A stretch of 64,000 bases of DNA, taken from NCBI RefSeq assembly GCF_000525795.1, contig NZ_AOCG01000012.1, positions 62,001 through 126,000 of the forward strand, given 5' to 3'. This document shows positions 22,964 through 34,253 of the stretch, in pieces. The DNA is from Listeria aquatica FSL S10-1188 (GTDB taxonomy: Bacteria > Bacillota > Bacilli > Lactobacillales > Listeriaceae). Both the position numbers and the translations under genes were made by a program. Each line of letters begins with the position of its first letter. Positions within the stretch are counted from its first letter, which is position 1. The notes under the pieces were generated by a model that did no database searches, had not been told where the DNA came from, and saw nothing but the letters and a program-made list of their open reading frames with translations.

Positions 22964-24733
22964 TGGAAAAAAGAACGACTTATTGTGGAGAACTAACTGA
23001 AAAAAATCAAGGTGAAATCGTTACCCTGCATGGTTGGGTACAAAAACGCCGTGATTTAGGAGGACTCATTTTTATCGATTTACGGGATCGCGAGGGGATT
23101 GTTCAAGTCGTTTTCAATCCTGAGCTTTCTAGTGAAGCGCTCTCAGTTGCAGAAGAGATCCGCTCTGAATTCGTCATTTCGGTTAAAGGAGAAGTGGCAT
23201 TAAGACGTGAAGAAGCGGTTAATGACAAGCTTAAAACAGGGAAGATTGAAGTTCTTGCAAGTGAAGTGACGATTTTAAATCGCTCGAAAACTCCTCCTTT
23301 CTACATTGAAGATGGAATAAATGTTTCCGACGAACTGCGACTTAAATATCGTTATTTAGATCTTAGACGCCCAGAAATGACGGCTATTTTTAAAATGCGT
23401 CATCATGTTACCCGTGTATTTCGTGAAAAACTGAATGAATTAGGGTTTTATGATATTGAAACGCCTTATTTGACGAAGAGTACGCCAGAAGGTGCACGTG
23501 ATTATTTAGTTCCTAGTCGGATCTATCCAGGTAGTTTTTATGCATTACCTCAATCACCGCAAATTTTGAAACAGTTACTGATGACGGCCGGATTTGATAA
23601 GTATTATCAAATTGTCCGTTGTTTCCGAGATGAAGATCTTCGAGGTGATCGTCAACCTGAATTTACGCAAGTGGACCTAGAGACAAGCTTCTTGAGTAAA
23701 GAAGAAATTCAAGAAATAACGGAAATTATGCTAACGGCAGTTGTAAAAGAAGTGAAGGGGATTGAAATTCCTCGACCTTTCCAAAAAATGACTTATGAAG
23801 AGGCGATGAGACGTTTCGGAAGTGATAAACCAGATGTTCGGTTTGGGCTAGAACTTACAGATGTTTCAGAAGTTGTGAAGGACGTTTCATTTAAAGTCTT
23901 TACTGGGGCGCTTGAAGCAGGCGGGGAAGTTAAAGCGATTAATGCTAAACAAGCTGCTGAAAAGTATTCGCGTAAAGAAATTGACGCACTAGGTGAATTT
24001 GTTGCGACTTATGGGGCAAAAGGTCTTGCTTGGATGAAAGTAGAGCAAGAAGAACTAAAAGGACCGATTGCGAAGTTTTTTGATGCTGAGAAGCAAAACG
24101 AGTTGCGGCAGGTTCTTGAAGCGGAAGCAGGCGACTTATTGTTGTTTGCGGCAGACACAAAAGAAACAGTAGCGGCTTCACTTGGTGCCCTTCGAACAAA
24201 ACTAGGGAAAGACATGGAGCTTTATGATGAAAAGGAACTCGCCTTTTTGTGGGTAACGGATTGGCCGTTATTCGAATATGATGACGAAGCAGAGCGATTT
24301 GTCTCTGCCCACCATCCATTTACTCTACCACGAGAAGAAGATATTGAAAAACTAGAGTCAAACCCTGCAGATGCGATGGCGGAAGCTTATGATATTGTTT
24401 TAAATGGTTACGAAATCGGCGGGGGGTCACTTCGGATTTACAAAAAAGAGGTCCAACAAAAAAATGCTTCGTGCGCTCGGATTCAGTGATGAAGAGGCAG
24501 AAGCACAGTTTGGGTTCTTGATGAATGCGCTCGAATATGGTACTCCTCCTCACGGCGGGATCGCACTTGGTCTTGATCGAATTGTAATGATCTTAGCGGG
24601 AAGCAACAATTTGCGTGATACCATCGCATTCCCTAAAACGGGGAGTGCGGTTGATCTCCTTACTCAAGCACCTAGTACGGTTAGCAATGCACAGCTAAAA
24701 GAATTAGGCTTAGAAGTAGAAGAAGAATCTTAA
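22963..24733 (+). CDS. aspS: Aspartyl-tRNA synthetase, one frame break
   Basis: Class II synthetase of the bacterial type, about 590 residues. The N-terminal OB-fold anticodon domain contains [16 protein letters not shown]. The catalytic motifs are [39 protein letters not shown] and the motif 3 region [15 protein letters not shown], with the bacterial GAD insert in between. Seven A at 24458-24464 break the frame near the end; six join QQK to [19 protein letters not shown]. It is the second gene of the T-box-controlled hisS-aspS operon. No Asn discrimination can be inferred from sequence alone. Confidence 0.96.
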
Positions 24734-24734
24734 T

Positions 24735-24769
24735 AAAAAGCATCGGCTAGTTCAGCCGATGCTTTTTTT
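24735..24769 (+). terminator. Terminator after aspS
   Basis: Stem AAAAAGCATCGGCT / AGCCGATGCTTTTT with loop AGTTC, then T residues. Confidence 0.92.
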
Positions 24770-24776
24770 GTCAAAC

Positions 24777-24811
24777 AAAAAACGTGAGTTCCCGCAACTC
24801 ACGTTTTTTTA
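24777..24811. terminator. Second terminator, shared with the minus-strand gene
   Basis: Stem AAAAAACGTGAGTT / AACTCACGTTTTTT with loop CCCGC. Flanking A and T runs make it active in both directions. On the minus strand it directly follows the stop of the small anchored protein. Confidence 0.88.
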
Positions 24812-25189
24812 TTGATTGGTTATTTTTTCTAAATTGTCAACTTTTACTTTATTGACAAGCAAGCCTTTATTGTTTTCATTCGACCAAAATGGTCCTTCCA
24901 GTTTTTTGCTGGTTTTTTTATCGACATGTTTCTTATTGTAGAATGTCGCTTCTATGTTATAATGATTTCCTTTTTTTACGGAATTTAAAAGATTTTTTGA
25001 AACAGGCAGGGTAACGATCGTACTTCCTGCACCGTCAATTGTACCGCTGATTGTTTTTTTATCCGTGTCTTTTTTGCTGACATTAAAGCTAAACGTTAAA
25101 TTTACTTTTGAAGAAGCGTGTTGATAGTAAAAGTAACCTCCGCCAAGTAGCAAAATGGCAATCAGCGTAAATATAGGGATTTTACGCAT
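24809..25189 (-). CDS. Small membrane-anchored extracytoplasmic protein, function unknown
   Basis: I do not recognise a named family. From ATG 25189 the protein has 126 residues: a short basic start (MRKIPIF), one membrane helix (about 5-20) and a Lys-rich outside domain of beta-strand character with repeated KK-x-D-KKT patterns (KKDTDKKTISGT, KKHVDKKTSKKL). There is no cysteine, so it is not a lipoprotein. An in-frame TTG at 25210 is itself part of the TTGGAGG site, so ATG 25189 is preferred, though the spacing is long. A TATAAT lies upstream at about 25235-25240. It is a single gene between aspS and amt. Confidence 0.7.
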   Translation of the reverse strand: MRKIPIFTLIAILLLGGGYFYYQHASSKVNLTFSFNVSKKDTDKKTISGTIDGAGSTIVTLPVSKNLLNSVKKGNHYNIEATFYNKKHVDKKTSKKLEGPFWSNENNKGLLVNKVKVDNLEKITNQ

Positions 25190-25354
25190 ATAACTTCTTT
25201 GCGCCTCCAATCTAATAACATCTCTATCCCATTATAACGCATAAATGGCTTCTGGGAAGAGAAACAAGCGATTTCTCATTGTTTTTTTAGAATTGAAAGG
25301 CGTTTTTGAGGATTTACTCATGGAAATCTCTTTTTTATATCTAATTTTTAAAGT

Positions 25355-26563
25355 TTAGCGGTCGTGGTAAGCATTTTCTCCGTGTAAAGTCCAGTCGAGT
25401 CCGTTTGTTTCTTGCTCTTCATTGACTCGGATAGGAATAAATAAGCGGATGAGAGCAACGATGATGATCGTAAGAATAGAAACGAATATAACGGTTACGC
25501 TGATTGCAGCAATTTGTTTAAAAAGTAGAGCGTAATGACCAGAGAAAAGGCCGTCTGCTCCGTTTGGATTGATTTTGGTTGAAGCGAACAAGCCGGTTGC
25601 GATGCCACCCCAAATGCCACCTATTCCATGTAATCCAAACGCGTCAAGCGCATCATCATATTTCACTTTTCCTTTTAACCAAGAAACGCCCCAAAAGCAA
25701 AGCATTCCACCGATAAAGCCGATAGGAAGGGACGCTATTATGCTGACAAAGCCAGCTGCTGGCGTGATGGATACAAGTCCAGCGATAGCTCCAGAAATGG
25801 TACCGAGTATAGTAGGGCGTTTATGCATAATCCATTCAACGGTTCCCCAACCGATAATTCCCGCTGCAGCGGCCGTGTTTGTGTTGACGAAAGCAGTCAT
25901 AGCTACGTGATCAATGGTGAGGGCACTTCCAACGTTGAAGCCATACCACCCAAACCAGACAAGGATACCGCCGATTAAAGCAAGAGGTAAATTATGAGGG
26001 GAGGCAGTATCCGCTTCTTTGCGGCGACCAATCATGATGGCTAGAACAAGTCCCGTCACGCCAGAACTGATATGGACAACGTTGCCACCTGCAAAATCAA
26101 GTGCTCCAAGCTCACGCAAGAACCCACCTTCGCCCCAGACCCAGTGTGCAACGGGTGCATAAACGAGTAAAGACCAAAGAAGAATAAATACGAGATAGGC
26201 AGGAAAATTCATTCGTTCAGCGAAAGCACCAGATATGATTGCAACCGTCAAAACGGCAAATGTCATTTGAAACATCATGAATAACAAGTGTGGGATTGAA
26301 TCGCTGTAAAGTGTTGAACTGGAAAAACCAACATCATGAAGAAAACTCCACTCGAGACCGCCTATAAAAGCGTTATTTGGTGAGAAGGCAAGCGAATAGC
26401 CGATTAAAATCCATAGAATAGAAACGATGGCCATGGAGCTAAAACTATACATCGCAGTACTTAGCACGTTTTTGCGTCGAACCATTCCTCCGTAAAATAA
26501 TGCAATTCCTGGTGTCATTATCCAAACTAATAATGTGCAGAAAAACATAAAAACAGACTCCAT
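25355..26563 (-). CDS. amt: Ammonium transporter (Amt/MEP/Rh family)
   Basis: Trimeric ammonium channel of 402 residues with about eleven membrane helices. Hallmarks include ALFYGGMVRRKN near the N-terminus, the conserved twin-histidine segments (HISSGVTGLVLA and DAFGLHGIGGIWGGIATGLFA) and GWYGFNVGSAL. ATG 26563 follows AAAGGAGAG. Upstream lie two perfect 17-base GlnR/TnrA-type boxes, so it should respond to nitrogen supply. In Bacillus and L. monocytogenes a PII (GlnB/GlnK) gene accompanies the transporter; no PII gene is present on either side here. Confidence 0.96.
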   Translation of the reverse strand: MESVFMFFCTLLVWIMTPGIALFYGGMVRRKNVLSTAMYSFSSMAIVSILWILIGYSLAFSPNNAFIGGLEWSFLHDVGFSSSTLYSDSIPHLLFMMFQMTFAVLTVAIISGAFAERMNFPAYLVFILLWSLLVYAPVAHWVWGEGGFLRELGALDFAGGNVVHISSGVTGLVLAIMIGRRKEADTASPHNLPLALIGGILVWFGWYGFNVGSALTIDHVAMTAFVNTNTAAAAGIIGWGTVEWIMHKRPTILGTISGAIAGLVSITPAAGFVSIIASLPIGFIGGMLCFWGVSWLKGKVKYDDALDAFGLHGIGGIWGGIATGLFASTKINPNGADGLFSGHYALLFKQIAAISVTVIFVSILTIIIVALIRLFIPIRVNEEQETNGLDWTLHGENAYHDR

Positions 26564-26584
26564 AATCAGCTCTCCTTTATTCTA

Positions 26585-26601
26585 TGTTATATTATATAAC
26601 A
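26585..26601. promoter_or_regulatory. GlnR/TnrA-type box 1 (amt-proximal)
   Basis: TGTTATATTATATAACA fits the consensus TGTNA-N7-TNACA exactly. On the minus strand it includes TATAAT, a good -10 element for amt, and its centre is about 30 bases before the amt start. A box covering the -10 suggests repression by GlnR when nitrogen is plentiful. Confidence 0.8.
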
Positions 26602-26678
26602 TGAATGATTTTTCTTCATGATATAATCATACATAATAAAAATATATTTGCAAGTATTATTTGTTTTCTTGTTATTTT

Positions 26679-26695
26679 TGTTAGAATATATAACA
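26679..26695. promoter_or_regulatory. GlnR/TnrA-type box 2 (amt-distal)
   Basis: TGTTAGAATATATAACA also fits TGTNA-N7-TNACA exactly. Its centre is 94 bases from box 1, about nine helical turns. It lies 70 bases before the TetR gene on the opposite strand and could affect either gene. Confidence 0.75.
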
Positions 26696-26764
26696 TAAAT
26701 GTAGGCTGGTTTGAAAAAAAAACATTATAGAAGGTAAGATGAAATAAAAAAGGAGGGGGTTAAG

Positions 26765-27367
26765 ATGGCTAGAAGAAGTCGAGCGGAAGAAATGGTTCAA
26801 ACCCGTTTGAAAATCTTAGATGCTGGGAAGACTCTTTTTATGAAAAAAGGCTATCGAGCTGTAACTACTAGAGAGATAGCTTTGGCTGCTAAAATTACTC
26901 AGCCGGCATTGTATCATCATTTTCAAGATAAAGAAGTTCTTTATCTTGAGGTTGTGAAAAATCTAACTGCTGACATTCAATCTGACATGAAGAACATTTT
27001 AGATAAAAAGATAAATTGTGAAGCTAAACTTAATATAGTTGTACTAAATTTAATTGAAAAACATCCAACTAATATTTTATTAATGGTCCATGATATTTTA
27101 AATGAGTTGAAAAAAGAAAACCAGAAAGTATTATATGATTTATGGTATAGAAGCTATTTTTTACCTATAGAAACAATTTTTGCAGATTTTGTTAAAAATG
27201 GAGATATAGAAAGCCAGCTTACATCTAAAGAAGCGACAGAATATTTTTTGTCAGCAATTACTCCACTTTTTATGCCTGTAAATTTGCTATCGACTAAGGA
27301 AATTAGAGAAAAAGTATCGAAAAGGATCTATTTGATTTTGTTTGGATTTATGAAAAAAGAGGTATAG
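26765..27367 (+). CDS. TetR/AcrR-family transcriptional regulator
   Basis: A 200-residue one-domain-plus-sensor repressor. The N-terminal helix-turn-helix is typical (ILDAGKTLFMKKGYRAVTTREIA, then ITQPALYHHFQDKEVLY). The C-terminal ligand domain is not similar to one I can name. ATG 26765 has AAAGGAGGGGG upstream. The gene is strikingly AT-rich: by hand count positions 27001-27180 contain 38 G+C in 180 (21%), against 29 in 60 (48%) in a line of the adjacent amt gene. That points to acquisition from elsewhere. It is followed by a 26-base palindrome and an MMPL transporter, its probable target. Confidence 0.9.
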   Translation: MARRSRAEEMVQTRLKILDAGKTLFMKKGYRAVTTREIALAAKITQPALYHHFQDKEVLYLEVVKNLTADIQSDMKNILDKKINCEAKLNIVVLNLIEKHPTNILLMVHDILNELKKENQKVLYDLWYRSYFLPIETIFADFVKNGDIESQLTSKEATEYFLSAITPLFMPVNLLSTKEIREKVSKRIYLILFGFMKKEV

Positions 27368-27390
27368 TAAAGTGCTTCTTTTTTTTAACC

Positions 27391-27416
27391 ATTCATTTAT
27401 CAATTGATAAATGAAT
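27391..27416. promoter_or_regulatory. Perfect 26-base palindrome, candidate TetR operator
   Basis: The half-site ATTCATTTATCAA is followed directly by its exact reverse complement, ending at 27416. It lies 23 bases after the TetR stop and 21 bases before the MMPL start, where a TetR dimer would block transcription of the transporter. There is no T run, so it is not a terminator. Confidence 0.7.
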
Positions 27417-27437
27417 AGAATAAGGGGGGGATTTATT

Positions 27438-29574
27438 TTGAAAATTAAAGACGGGATAGCAAAAATAATTAGTGGAAAAAAAGGGCGTTTTGCAATCATT
27501 GCTATTTGGATCGTTGTAGCTTTAGGTTTGCAATTCATCCTGCCAAATGCCTCAACATATAAAGAAGATACAGCGCATGATTTATCGAAGTCGGAACCCT
27601 CGGTAGTTGCAGAAAAAGTTGAAGATCATTATTTTAAAAAAAATAATGGAATTCCTTTATTGATAACGTGGACAAGAAACGAAGGTCTTTCAGTATCCGA
27701 TTTGGAGAAGATTCAAGAACTGAATGCCTCTTTACAAAACAAACCAATTCCAAATCAAAATCAGCTGGTTTCACTTGAAAAGGTACCGCCACAAGTCCTT
27801 TTGAAGCAACTCTCTCATGATAAAACATCTTTTATCCAAACTGTGATTATGGATGAAGGAACTAGTTCAGAAAAAATAAAAATAGCTATTAGTGAATTAA
27901 AAAAAAAGAACAGATGATATATTTCAAAATAACCCTTTTGAGACAAATCTTGATAGTGAAAAGAAACTGATTGCACGCGCTACTGGGGCAGCGGGAATTA
28001 GCGTAGATGCTTCAGAACTTTTTAAGGATGCAGATGTTTCTTTATTAATTGCTACAGTGTGTATTGTATTACTTATTTTATTATTAATTTATCGTTCTCC
28101 TATTTTAGCATTGATTCCTCTAATTGCTGTTGGGATGGCTTATTTAATTATAACGCCTATTCTTGGTTTTCTCGGAAAAGAAGGAATTATAACTTATAGT
28201 TCTCAAGGGCTTTCGATTATGACTGTGTTACTATTTGGAGCAGGGACTGATTATTGTTTATTTTTGATTTCAAGGTACCGACATTTTCTGAAAATCGAAC
28301 AGGATCGATTTAAATCTTTACGTTTGGCTTTTAGAGGTGTATCAGGAGCTATACTTCTCAGCGGATTAACAGTGATGTGTGCTTTGCTACTACTTCTTGC
28401 TGCAAGATACGGCTCATTCCATAATTTCGCAATTCCTTTTAGTTTAGCTATTTTAGTTATGCTACTTTCTTCTTTAAGTTTAGTTCCAGCACTTTTAGGA
28501 GTTTTTGGTCGCGTTTCCTTTTGGCCTTTTGTCCCACATCCATCAAAAGAAAATAAGAAGGAGAATAGAGTGTGGGATATGATCGGTAAAATAGCAGTTA
28601 GGCATCCAATTATCATTATACTCTTCTCTGTTGTACTTCTTGGAATGGCTTCATTTCAGGTTACGCAAATTAATTATAGTTATGATACACTTTCGAGTTT
28701 CCCGGATGACATGCCTTCTAAGGAAGGCTTTCGATTAATTGAAGACCATTTTGGAGCGGGTTATCTTGCCCCTCTTACCGTCATAGTGAAAAATGGGCAG
28801 AGTGGTGATCAGGAGGCGCTTCAAGAAATCGAAGGTGTGAAATCAGTAAGCTCAGCTGAACCTAGCTCGAAAAATAAATCTTTTGTAAAGTATTCAGTCA
28901 TTTTGAATGAAAACCCTTATAGTAAAGAAGCGATGGACAAAATCCCTAAATTAAAACAAGCCATAAAGGGGGATGATAGCCAAGTTTATATATCTGGACA
29001 AACTGCTACCCAATTTGATGAGCGTTCTGTTTCAAAAACTGATGAAAAAATAGTAATTCCACTTGTTATAGTACTTATTAGTGTTTTGTTGCTTATTTAT
29101 TTGAAGTCTATTGTCGCTATGATATATCTTGTTTTGACAGTGCTCTTTTCCTATGCTGCTTCTCTTGGTATGGGGTGGCTAATTTTGCATAACTTCTTTG
29201 GGGTTGACGCCATTTCAGGCTTGATTCCATTATATGCATTTATCTTTATCGTAGCGCTTGGCGAGGATTACAATATATTTATGGTTTCGAGCATTTGGAA
29301 GAATGCATATAAAATGCCGATTAGTAAGGCTGTACAAGAAGGAGTACATGAAACTGGGGGAGTAATTACTTCTGCCGGAGTTATTTTAGCGGCAACATTC
29401 CTTGTTTTGACTACACTCCCGATTGAGCTTCTTGTGCAATTTGGTTTGATAACAGCGTTGGGTATTCTAGTTGATACTTTTCTTATTCGACCTTTACTTG
29501 TGCCGGCGCTTACCGTTCTACTTGGAAAATGGGCTTTTTGGCCAAGCATTAAAAGACTTTTCAAATCAAGATAA
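27438..29574 (+). CDS. MMPL/RND-family membrane transporter, one frame break
   Basis: About 712 residues with the duplicated MMPL plan: one membrane helix, an outside domain, a block of helices (from about 28040), then the same again (28600-29570). Typical motifs are GAGTDYCLFLISRYRHFL in the first block and the matching GEDYNIFMVSSIWK in the second. Such proteins export lipids, siderophores or drugs. Nine A at 27899-27907 break the frame; eight restore ELKKRTDDIFQNNPF. The start is TTG 27438 behind AAGGGGGGG; an ATG at 27411 lies inside the palindrome. The substrate is unknown. The divergent base composition is milder than in the TetR gene. Confidence 0.9.
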
Positions 29575-29597
29575 TGTTTTTTTATGATAAAAGGAAA

Positions 29598-29639
29598 AAG
29601 ACAAGAAGCCCTCTTGGAACTTCTTGTCTTTTATTTAAA
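29598..29639. terminator. Bidirectional terminator between MMPL gene and cymR
   Basis: Stem AAAAGACAAGAAG / CTTCTTGTCTTTT with an AT-rich flank on both sides. Confidence 0.88.
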
Positions 29640-29643
29640 TAGC

Positions 29644-30075
29644 TTAAATATAGAACATATAACCCTCTTGTAGTGTGGTTTCTTCCGACGTATTTTCATG
29701 TGCGATTAAATCAGCAAGCGAAGTCTGGTCGAGTACATTTTTTACGGCATCCCGCATGCGTGTCCAAAGTTCACGCTGAGCAGCTTCTTCGTTTTCAATG
29801 CTTTCGACAAGTACAATCGGTCCTTCAAGTGTCCGAATGATGTCGCCTGCAGTGATTTGTTTTGGATCACCGTTTAAAATATAGCCGCCATGCGCGCCTC
29901 GAATGCTTTTTACAAGTCCTGCGTTTCGAAGCGGACCGATAAGCTGTTCCAGATAGTGCTCAGACAGGTTCTTTTTCTTTGCGATGCTTCGGAGGGAGAT
30001 CGGTCCATTTCCAACTTCACGCGCAAGCTCAAGCGCGATGGTTAACCCGTAGCGGCCCTTAGTAGTGATTTTCAT
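29644..30075 (-). CDS. cymR: Rrf2-family regulator, CymR-like
   Basis: A 143-residue Rrf2 protein: MKITTKGRYGLTIALELA, then the winged-helix recognition part KKKNLSEHYLEQLIGPLRNAGLVKSIRGAHGGY (the conserved core of the family). It has no cysteine cluster, so it is not an Fe-S sensor of the IscR type. This fits CymR, the repressor of cysteine and sulfur metabolism that works with CysK in Bacilli. The start at 30075 follows TGGAGGTTT. It is divergent from rarA and close to iscS-mnmA, the conserved CymR neighbourhood. Confidence 0.88.
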   Translation of the reverse strand: MKITTKGRYGLTIALELAREVGNGPISLRSIAKKKNLSEHYLEQLIGPLRNAGLVKSIRGAHGGYILNGDPKQITAGDIIRTLEGPIVLVESIENEEAAQRELWTRMRDAVKNVLDQTSLADLIAHENTSEETTLQEGYMFYI

Positions 30076-30219
30076 TTTCGATAAACCTCCATAATTCAGA
30101 TAAGTAAACTTTGAATTCATATTTATTATAGCGAAGTGAGAAGTCAGTTTCAATGAAAGAACTGCTGGTTTTCTTATGATATAATGGAATGAAGAGAAAA
30201 AATGGAGGAATTGAGTGTT

Positions 30220-31494
30220 ATGGCAATGGAACCTTTAGCTTACCGAATGCGCCCAAGAACGCTTGATGAAGTAATTGGACAAGAGCATTTGGTTGGAAAA
30301 GACAAAATTATTTACCGCATGGTACAAGCAAAAAAGCTGTCGTCTATGATTTTATATGGTCCGCCTGGAATCGGAAAAACATCGATTGCAAGTGCGATTG
30401 CTGGAAGCACAGAATATGCTTTTCGTACACTGAACGCGGTGACGAACAATAAAAAAGATATGGAAATCGTAGCAGCAGAAGCTAAAATGAGCGGTACGGT
30501 TATTTTGCTTTTAGATGAAGTGCACCGACTTGATAAAGCGAAACAAGATTTTCTGCTACCTCATTTGGAGAGTGGCGCGATCATCTTGATTGGCGCGACA
30601 ACGAGCAATCCTTATATCGCTATTAATCCAGCGATTCGTAGCCGAACGCAGATTTTTGAATTAAAACCACTAGCCATCTCAGAGATCGAACTAGCTATTG
30701 ACCGGGCGCTCTCGGACTCTGAGCGGGGGCTCGGGGAATACGCGGTTGTGCTAGATGATGAGGCAAGAACGCATTTTGCGACAGCGAGTAATGGAGATGT
30801 TCGTGGCGCGCTAAATGCACTGGAGCTTGCCGTTGTTTCTTCTCAAGCAGATGAATCAGGAAGTATTCATGTGACGCTAGAAGTTGCAGAAGAATGTTTA
30901 CAACGAAAAAGCCTTGCTCACGATAAAGATGGTGACGCCCATTATGACGTTTTAAGTGCTTTCCAAAAATCTGTTCGAGGTAGCGATGTGAACGCTGCGC
31001 TTCATTATATGGGAAGATTGATTGAGGCAGGGGATCTCGTGAGTATCACTAGACGTTTACTTGTCATGGCTTATGAAGATGTCGGACTGGCGAGCCCGCA
31101 AGCGGGGGCACGCACTCTTGCGGCTGTTCAAACGGCTGAAAAAGTTGGGTTACCTGAAGCGAGGATTCCGCTAGCAAATGCTGTTATTGAACTCTGTCTT
31201 TCTCCAAAATCGAATTCGGCAATTATGGCTGTTGACGCAGCTCTTAGTGATATTCGAGCGGGTAAAAGTGGAGAAGTTCCCGATCATTTGCGTGATGGTC
31301 ATTATTCGGGCGCGAAAAAATTGGGAAGAGCGCTTGACTATAAATATCCGCATAACTATGAAAATGCTTGGGTGGATCAACAATACTTGCCGGATTCGAT
31401 CAAGCATCAGCATTACTATGAGCCCAAAACAAATTCGAAGTTTGAACAAACGCTCGCAGAAGTTTACCAAAAGATTAATCAAAACAAGAAGTAA
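30220..31494 (+). CDS. rarA: Replication-associated recombination protein A (MgsA/RarA)
   Basis: AAA+ ATPase acting at stalled replication forks, related to clamp loaders and RuvB. About 424 residues. Walker A is GPPGIGKTS, Walker B LLLDEVHRL, sensor 1 LIGATTSNP, and the C-terminal MgsA domain contains KSVRGSDVNAALHYMGRLIEAGD and DVGLASPQAG. I chose ATG 30220 (MAMEPLAYRMRPRTLDE), eleven bases after GGAGG; the ATG at 30202 contains that site. Confidence 0.96.
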   Translation: MAMEPLAYRMRPRTLDEVIGQEHLVGKDKIIYRMVQAKKLSSMILYGPPGIGKTSIASAIAGSTEYAFRTLNAVTNNKKDMEIVAAEAKMSGTVILLLDEVHRLDKAKQDFLLPHLESGAIILIGATTSNPYIAINPAIRSRTQIFELKPLAISEIELAIDRALSDSERGLGEYAVVLDDEARTHFATASNGDVRGALNALELAVVSSQADESGSIHVTLEVAEECLQRKSLAHDKDGDAHYDVLSAFQKSVRGSDVNAALHYMGRLIEAGDLVSITRRLLVMAYEDVGLASPQAGARTLAAVQTAEKVGLPEARIPLANAVIELCLSPKSNSAIMAVDAALSDIRAGKSGEVPDHLRDGHYSGAKKLGRALDYKYPHNYENAWVDQQYLPDSIKHQHYYEPKTNSKFEQTLAEVYQKINQNKK

Positions 31495-31522
31495 ATTAAA
31501 CTACTTTTATAGTTTTCCAAAA

Positions 31523-31551
31523 TTGCTATTTTAGAGAATTTGTGCTATTCT
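31523..31551 (+). promoter_or_regulatory. Promoter of 6S RNA
   Basis: TTGCTA at 31523-31528, a 17-base spacer, TATTCT at 31546-31551. The expected start of transcription is near 31558, at the base of the 6S terminal stem. Confidence 0.75.
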
Positions 31552-31557
31552 AACCAT

Positions 31558-31758
31558 ATAAAAAGAAACCCTAATGTATACGTATAGTGCCTACTATTTT
31601 TGAACCGAACAATCTTTCTTACCTTGGGAACTCGGTGTTCGAACGCGGCGCACATGCCTTTTCACGAGGACTTGCAAAACGCTCGACAGAGTACCCACCT
31701 GCTTATACGGCGGGTTCAAAGGATGGGGCTCCAAACGGTACGATTGGGGTTTCTTTTT
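31558..31758 (+). ncRNA. ssrS: 6S RNA
   Basis: 6S RNA mimics an open promoter and sequesters sigma-A RNA polymerase in stationary phase. The 371-base gap between rarA and iscS contains a roughly 200-base element whose ends pair: AAAAAGAAACCC near 31560 with GGGGTTTCTTTTT at 31746-31758, extended inward by TAATGTATACG and CGGTACGATT. The 5' strand has GTGCCTACTATTTTTGAACC and the body CGGTGTTCGAACGCGGCGCA, resembling Bacillus/Listeria 6S RNA. A well-spaced promoter precedes it. The terminal stem's U-rich 3' strand may double as the terminator. The remaining 100 bases before iscS show only a weak leader. Confidence 0.8.
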
Positions 31759-31865
31759 GTCTTCTAACTAACAATTTGTAAGCGAATAAGATTGCTTTCA
31801 AAAGGATTTGTTGTTACAATAAAAAACGATTAAAATGATGAATCACAGGAAGGGCGCGATGTGTT

Positions 31866-34141
<2,276 letters not shown>

Positions 34142-34142
34142 T

Positions 34143-34183
34143 GATTAGGAAATCCATTTTTAAAGTGGATTTCCTTTTTTTTG
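34143..34183 (+). terminator. Terminator after mnmA
   Basis: Stem AGGAAATCCA / TGGATTTCCT with an AT-rich loop, then eight T. Confidence 0.88.
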
Positions 34184-34253
34184 TGCCTAGCTCACGGCTT
34201 TTTGAGGTGAAATATGGTAAAATGTTAAACGAACAGGTGAAAAGAGGTTGGAT

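Noticed and set aside
25305-25338. GAGGATTT / AAATCTC hairpin with T run downstream of amt
   Set aside because: The T run is on the plus strand, opposite to amt transcription, and no plus-strand gene ends there, so I do not call it a terminator.
31587-31781. A 64-residue reading frame in the rarA-iscS gap
   Set aside because: It lies wholly within the 6S RNA, has no ribosome binding site and its sequence is constrained by RNA pairing.
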